9,549 nt of DNA from Oscillospiraceae bacterium. GTDB lineage: Bacteria > Bacillota > Clostridia > Oscillospirales > Ruminococcaceae. Under the pieces are notes generated by a model. That model saw only the letters and a program-made list of their open reading frames with translations. It was not told the DNA's origin and made no database searches. Both the position numbers and the translations under genes were made by a program. Location: contig JAFPPJ010000222.1 of NCBI GenBank assembly GCA_017410745.1, positions 1 through 9,549 on the forward strand, given 5' to 3'. Below, in pieces: positions 5,823 through 9,549 of this stretch (the first letter of the stretch is position 1; the number at the start of each line of letters is the position of its first letter).

Positions 5823-7289
5823 ATGGAACTTGAGAACGTAGTCGAAACTACTGAACCCATATCCCCGGATATGATAGTGTTTTTAGTCTCGCAGCTGCTT
5901 TATTTGATTGGAGAACTGCTTTATCATATCGGACTTGCCAAGCTTTTCAGCAAATGCGGTAAGACATGGTGGCATGCGCTCGTGCCCTTCCTCAATTACT
6001 ATGAGCTTTCAAAGATAGCAAACAGGGAGAAGCAGGGACGTGTTTTCATGGTAACACAGGTGCTTGTGCTGCTTTGTTCTGCCTATTTCTCAAAAGGGCT
6101 CAGCCCCGATACGAACAACATACCTGCAACTATAGCATATCTTGTTCTATTCGTATTATACAGCGCACTCACTATCGTGAACTTCATATACAGCATCTAC
6201 ATATATAACGGCCTTGCGGAAAGATTCGGCAGGCGCAAAAGATGGACGTTCCTGTGGCTGAGCTATTTTGACATATTCTCCCTGCGCGGCATAACTGCTA
6301 TGATATGGGGATTCAGCAGCAAATTCCAGCCCCTGCCCATCGAACAGCTCTCAGCAGGGAGCGCCCCTGTTGAAGAAGACGATGACGCACCCGATGAAGC
6401 GCTCTCTCCCGAGGAGCTCGCCCCGGAGGATTATTCCGCCGAAAAGGAGACAGAACCCCTTGAGCTCACGGTGAACATCCGAGAGAGGACTGCAAAGGAT
6501 TTCATCTACACCAAGACTTTGCTCAAGGATATCAAGCTCACTATACCAGGCGGCCATATGGTGCTCCTGCTCGGCGGCTCGGGCGCGGGCAAGACCACGT
6601 TCCTCAATGCCGTCACAGGCTATGAGAAGGCTGATGCAGATATCCTCATCGGCGAGAACAACGTCTATGAGCAATACGAATCCATGAAATACGACATAGG
6701 CTTCGTGCCTCAGCTCGACCTCATGCGTGGCAACGACACGGTATATCACACCATCGAGGATGCAGCGAGCCTTCGCCTCCCCAAGTCCATATCCGATGAG
6801 GAAAAGAAAAAGAGAGTGGACGAGGTGATACAGCGCTTCGGCCTCAAATCCGTACAGACCAGCCTTGTGGACAAGCTGTCGGGCGGCCAGAGGAAACGTC
6901 TTTCCATCGCAATGGAGTTCATCTCCGACCCTTCGCTTTTCATACTTGATGAACCCGATTCCGGACTTGACGGCATCGTTGCAAGAAATCTGTTCGTAAG
7001 TCTCAGGAGCATCGCCGATCAGGGCAAGATAGTCATAGTCATAACCCATACCCCCGACAGAGTGATAGACCTCTTCGACGATGTGATCGTACTTGCAAAA
7101 GACAAGGACCGTACGGGCAGACTTGCATACTACGGCTCTGTCAGCGGCGCATATGAATTCTTCGGCAAGGAGAAGACAGAAGAGTTCCTGCTCTCCGTAA
7201 ATCAGAAGGACGAGGGCGGCGAAGGCAAGGCAGACTACTATGTCAGCAAATACGCTGCTATGTCAGAGGGAAAGGAGGAAGCCGTATGA
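5823..7289 (+). CDS. ABCG-like ABC transporter ATPase with N-terminal DUF5684-like membrane domain
   Basis: This 488-residue protein joins two modules. Residues about 15-170 hold four hydrophobic segments with WWHALVPFLNYYELSKIA between the first two and NGLAERFG before the last, the pattern of DUF5684-like membrane domains. An acidic linker (about 180-212) leads to an ATP-binding cassette: Walker A GGSGAGKTT (251-259), Q-loop VPQLD (Q297), signature LSGGQRKRLSIA (from 352), Walker B with LDEPDSGLD (about 375-383) and switch histidine H409. The signature and the DEPxSGLD stretch are typical of the ABCG/White branch. All ATPase residues are present, so it should power export by the permease encoded next. 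Eukaryotic ABCG proteins fuse the cassette to the permease; here the permease is separate and a different membrane domain sits at the N-terminus. The start is taken at 5823 because of the AAAGGA spacing. The stop overlaps the permease ATG (ATGA at 7286-7289). Confidence 0.92.
   Translation: MELENVVETTEPISPDMIVFLVSQLLYLIGELLYHIGLAKLFSKCGKTWWHALVPFLNYYELSKIANREKQGRVFMVTQVLVLLCSAYFSKGLSPDTNNIPATIAYLVLFVLYSALTIVNFIYSIYIYNGLAERFGRRKRWTFLWLSYFDIFSLRGITAMIWGFSSKFQPLPIEQLSAGSAPVEEDDDAPDEALSPEELAPEDYSAEKETEPLELTVNIRERTAKDFIYTKTLLKDIKLTIPGGHMVLLLGGSGAGKTTFLNAVTGYEKADADILIGENNVYEQYESMKYDIGFVPQLDLMRGNDTVYHTIEDAASLRLPKSISDEEKKKRVDEVIQRFGLKSVQTSLVDKLSGGQRKRLSIAMEFISDPSLFILDEPDSGLDGIVARNLFVSLRSIADQGKIVIVITHTPDRVIDLFDDVIVLAKDKDRTGRLAYYGSVSGAYEFFGKEKTEEFLLSVNQKDEGGEGKADYYVSKYAAMSEGKEEAV
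7272..7278 (+). promoter_or_regulatory. strong ribosome binding site of the permease
   Basis: AAGGAGG inside the last codons of the ATPase gene, 7 bases from the permease ATG at 7286. Confidence 0.8.
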
Positions 7290-8458
7290 ACACACAGAAT
7301 ACAGAACTTGGCAAGGATAAGCTCACACATCGCGGCCGTATACAGCAGACAGGCATATATCTCGGCAAGCTGTTCAGGATGTTCATATACCAGAGCGACT
7401 GGAAGGCGCTCCCTATGGCAGCCATAATAGCAGGTCTTGTATCTATCGTTGTCGGCAAAAATCTGTATTACACGATGGAGGGTACAGCCATCGGGTCATT
7501 TGCCCTTTCCTGTGTATGCATATGGAACGGCTGCTTCAATTCCATTCAGGTGATATGCCGCGAGCGTGCCATAGTCAAGCGTGAGCATCGCTCGGGTCTT
7601 CATATGTCATCCTATGTGGCTGCGAACATGATCTATCAGGCATTTCTCTGCCTTTCCCAGTCGGTCATCACCGTTGGCGTGCTCTATTTCTGCATAACCA
7701 AGCTTGGCAACGGTGCTATGCCACAAAAGGGCATCATCATAAACAATGCCATTATTGAACTGTTCATCACTATATTCCTCGTCAGCTACTCCGCAAATGT
7801 CATAGCTCTGTTCATATCTGCGATCGTGCGAAACACCACCACCGCAATGACCATCATGCCCTTCCTGCTGATATTCCAGCTGATATTCTCCGGCGGCTTC
7901 TTTGAGCTTTCGGAAAAGATGATGCCCATATCAAATTTCACCGTATCAAAATGGGGGCTTACTGCGCTCTGCGCCGAAGGGCACTATAACGAGCTTCCTA
8001 TGGTATCTATGTGGAACGCACTGTTCAATATGCAGGACTTTGAACTTGATGCAAAAACCAAGGAGACCATAGTGGATACTATGGAAAATGAGTATCATAT
8101 GTCCGATACGCTGTATGAAAGCATAAAAGAGCAGATGCCTCTCGAGACCTACAATATTGATAAGCCTATTATAAAAAAGGCACTTAAAGAAGGCATATAT
8201 CACTCCATACCCGATAATGCCAAACCCATAAAGCCGATAGTATACGGTATACAGGGACAAGATCTCAACAACAACCAGATAGGTGAGAATCGCCGTGACG
8301 ACTTCATGAGGGAATGTGCAAAGCAGAACTACAAGGAGCAGTATGTTTCGGAAAAAGAAAATGTACTCAACTGTTGGCTGAATATGCTCATATTCATCGC
8401 GGTATTCGGTATCCTGTCCGTCATATCCCTTGAATTCATCGACCGTGACAGACGCTGA
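7286..8458 (+). CDS. ABCG-like (ABC-2 type) permease subunit with large external loop
   Basis: This 390-residue membrane protein is the permease partner of the ATPase. About six hydrophobic segments are seen: 42-58, 67-88, 110-135, 150-178, 186-203 and 362-383. Between the second and third lies CRERAIVKREHRSGLHMSSYVAA (from residue 91, quoted in part: ERAIVKREHRSGL), the ABCG-type coupling segment that contacts the ATPase. IFSGGFFEL after the fifth segment also fits ABC-2 permeases. Between segments five and six is a polar stretch of roughly 155 residues, which must lie outside the cell if the ABCG topology holds; this is larger than the equivalent loop of human ABCG2. AAGGAGG at 7272-7278, 7 bases before the ATG, plus the ATGA overlap ensures matched production of both subunits. 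It probably works as a dimer with two ATPases. The substrate is unknown. Confidence 0.88.
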   Translation: MNTQNTELGKDKLTHRGRIQQTGIYLGKLFRMFIYQSDWKALPMAAIIAGLVSIVVGKNLYYTMEGTAIGSFALSCVCIWNGCFNSIQVICRERAIVKREHRSGLHMSSYVAANMIYQAFLCLSQSVITVGVLYFCITKLGNGAMPQKGIIINNAIIELFITIFLVSYSANVIALFISAIVRNTTTAMTIMPFLLIFQLIFSGGFFELSEKMMPISNFTVSKWGLTALCAEGHYNELPMVSMWNALFNMQDFELDAKTKETIVDTMENEYHMSDTLYESIKEQMPLETYNIDKPIIKKALKEGIYHSIPDNAKPIKPIVYGIQGQDLNNNQIGENRRDDFMRECAKQNYKEQYVSEKENVLNCWLNMLIFIAVFGILSVISLEFIDRDRR

Positions 8459-8470
8459 TCATCATATATA

Positions 8471-8499
8471 ATGATACCACATCCATACAGCTTTGTCAA
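8471..8499 (-). promoter_or_regulatory. near-consensus promoter directed against the permease gene
   Basis: The minus strand reads -35 TTGACA (8499-8494), exactly 17 bases, then TATCAT (8476-8471) preceded by TGG, an extended -10. Transcription would start near 8464 and run leftwards, antisense to the permease. No minus-strand gene with a plausible start lies downstream within the exporter genes. The -10 overlaps an ATCAT-N5-ATGAT inverted repeat at 8461-8475. The match is seen directly; activity is inferred. Confidence 0.6.
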
Positions 8500-8586
8500 T
8501 CGAATTTCGCATATTTATGAAACTTTGGATATGTGCACATAAAATGTAACTTTCGTTCATATCCTGCACGTTATAGTGACCGGTCG

Positions 8587-8607
8587 CCACCGACAACCGA
8601 CCACCGA
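8587..8607. repeat. three tandem heptamers (CCACCGA / CAACCGA / CCACCGA)
   Basis: Three directly adjacent 7-base units at 8587-8593, 8594-8600 and 8601-8607, differing at one base. The short array could arise by slippage. GGTCG at 8582-8586 can pair with CGACC at 8598-8602 to form a weak hairpin. Confidence 0.6.
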
Positions 8608-8616
8608 ATATGACTT

Positions 8617-8646
8617 GCCCGCAGACGATACGCCTGCGGGCTTTAT
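8617..8646. terminator. GC-rich hairpin between convergent genes, probable terminator
   Basis: GCCCGCAG (8617-8624) pairs perfectly with CTGCGGGC (8634-8641) across a 9-base loop. On the plus strand it is followed by TTTATCATTATAT, a broken but T-rich tail; on the minus strand by AAGTCATATT, which is poorer. It lies between the permease, which ends 158 bases upstream, and the convergent radical SAM gene, so it probably stops the exporter transcript and may partly serve both directions. Confidence 0.65.
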
Positions 8647-8648
8647 CA

Positions 8649-9524
8649 TTATATATCGAACAGACTGAGCTGCTCATCTTCGGGCATCTTTTGCATATAT
8701 GAGAAGATCTCATCCGGGTCTGACATGATCCCGTGACTGCGGCAGAACTCACGGAACAGCCGCATCAGTGCGGGCGCATCGGGGCTAGGCAGCTCGTATG
8801 CATTGCCGTATGTACCGATATACCGCCGCTTCATCCCGGGGAAGTGTCTGTCGAGTGCGTCATAGTAGTATTCACGGTCGCCCTCTCTCAGTGTGAGCCC
8901 CATGTCAAAGCATATTATCCCCTTCACGCCCGCATCCGCACATATATCGAGCAATGCGGATATATTCTCCTTAGTATCATTGATGAACGGGAGTATCGGC
9001 GTGAGCCACACCACTGTGGGTATGCCCTCGTCTCGCATGATGCGCAGCACCTCCGCGCGCCGCTTTGTATTGCACACATTCGGCTCTATGATGCTGCAAA
9101 GCCTGTCGTCATAGGTGGTGAGCGTCATCTGCACCACTGCCTTTGCGCTTTCGTTTATACCTGCGAGCAGCTCAATATCACGCAGCACCATGTCCGATTT
9201 GGTCTGCACCGCCGCCCCGAAGCCGTATCTGTGTATTATCTCAAGGCATCGCCTTGTGAGCATCAGCCTTTCCTCACAGTGCATATACGGGTCTGACATG
9301 GCGCCCGTGCCTATCACGCATTTCCTGCGCCTTCGTCTGAGCGCATCCTCAAGCAGTGCAGGCGCATTCTGCTTGACCTCGATATCTTCAAAGGGATGGG
9401 TGAACTGATAGCATTTGCTGCGGCTGTCACAGTATATGCAGCCGTGGGTGCAGCCCCTGTATACGTTCATCCCGCATCTGCCGCCGCTCCCCGTCAGTAT
9501 ACCCTTCGCATCAACAAAGTGCAT
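8649..9524 (-). CDS. SPL family radical SAM protein (COG1533-type)
   Basis: This 291-residue protein belongs to the radical SAM enzymes related to spore photoproduct lyase. The opening FVDAKGILTG and the cluster motif C25-T-H-G-C29-I-Y-C32 (CxxxCxxC, which binds the 4Fe-4S cluster that cleaves S-adenosylmethionine) are characteristic. Further family marks are IGTGAMSDPYMHCEERLMLTR at about 95-115 (partly quoted), QTKSDMVLRD, and TPILPFINDT near the middle. Many SPL-family proteins are not DNA photoproduct lyases and their substrates are unknown; this one should not be called SplB on this evidence alone. Extra cysteines at 17 and 38 flank the cluster. GGAGGG at 9533-9528 lies 3 bases before ATG 9524, a rather short gap, but the N-terminus fits the family. 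The promoter is outside the window. Confidence 0.9.
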   Translation of the reverse strand: MHFVDAKGILTGSGGRCGMNVYRGCTHGCIYCDSRSKCYQFTHPFEDIEVKQNAPALLEDALRRRRRKCVIGTGAMSDPYMHCEERLMLTRRCLEIIHRYGFGAAVQTKSDMVLRDIELLAGINESAKAVVQMTLTTYDDRLCSIIEPNVCNTKRRAEVLRIMRDEGIPTVVWLTPILPFINDTKENISALLDICADAGVKGIICFDMGLTLREGDREYYYDALDRHFPGMKRRYIGTYGNAYELPSPDAPALMRLFREFCRSHGIMSDPDEIFSYMQKMPEDEQLSLFDI

Positions 9525-9549
9525 ATTCCCTCCGTCAGCAGTTATACAC

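Larger units (their letters stand above)
8464..8656. repeat. 13-bp inverted repeat flanking the intergenic region
   Basis: ATATATAATGATA at 8464-8476 is the exact reverse complement of TATCATTATATAT at 8644-8656. The copies bracket about 167 bases holding the backward promoter, a heptamer repeat and a GC-rich hairpin. The right copy contains the TAA stop of the radical SAM gene. No flanking target duplication is visible, so a miniature mobile element is only a possibility; AT-rich composition makes chance matches more likely. Confidence 0.5.

Noticed and set aside
6351..7049. Minus-strand open frame of 232 residues opposite the ABC ATPase
   Set aside because: Overlaps the complete Walker A to Walker B region of a clear ATPase; no family resemblance or ribosome binding site.
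8462..8752. Minus-strand open frame of 96 residues, including a 32-residue internal candidate starting MNESYIL
   Set aside because: It overlaps the end of the radical SAM gene in another frame and crosses the terminator hairpin. The internal ATG has AGGAT only two bases away, too close to act as a ribosome binding site.
1..9549. CRISPR array, tRNA, rRNA, riboswitch, insertion sequence or integrase
   Set aside because: No regularly spaced repeats with unique spacers, no transposase-like or integrase-like frame, and no recognisable RNA gene or riboswitch fold was found by eye.

Overview
The window looks like chromosomal DNA from a Firmicute of class Clostridia, most likely an Oscillospiraceae/Ruminococcus-type gut bacterium. 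Reasons: strong AGGAGG-type ribosome binding sites, TTGNNN-17-TATAAT promoters with extended -10 TG, heavy use of the ATA isoleucine codon in moderately GC-rich genes, a DUF6465-type lysine/alanine-rich protein, and an isoamylase-like glycogen debranching enzyme. The species is inference. I see no phage, transposase, CRISPR, rRNA or tRNA.

Layout. (1) 1-1054, plus strand: the end of a membrane protein, an unrecognised 144-residue soluble protein and a GNAT acetyltransferase, joined by two ATGA stop/start overlaps and closed by a hairpin terminator that contains the last stop codon. (2) 1072-5580, minus strand, read right to left: a flavin-binding split-barrel protein (PNPOx family), a MATE efflux pump coupled to it by an ATGA overlap, a DUF6465-type histone-H1-like protein with 42-bp repeats, and a GlgX-type debranching enzyme. 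No terminator is visible between these four, so they may be one transcript. (3) 5581-5822: a divergent control region with two back-to-back promoters that resemble each other beyond the sigma consensus. (4) 5823-8458, plus strand: a two-gene ABCG-like ABC exporter. Its ATPase carries an N-terminal four-helix membrane domain (DUF5684-like) in front of the ATP-binding cassette, and the separate permease has an unusually large outside loop. (5) 8459-8648: an intergenic stretch with a near-consensus promoter pointing backwards into the permease gene, three tandem heptamers, a GC-rich hairpin and a 13-bp inverted repeat. (6) 8649-9524, minus strand: an SPL-family radical SAM protein.

The most distinctive system is the split ABCG-like exporter with a membrane-tethered ATPase. 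Its neighbours across the divergent promoter (flavoprotein plus MATE pump) suggest, without proving, that this locus groups two export functions under related promoters. The glycogen enzyme and radical SAM protein look like ordinary core genes.
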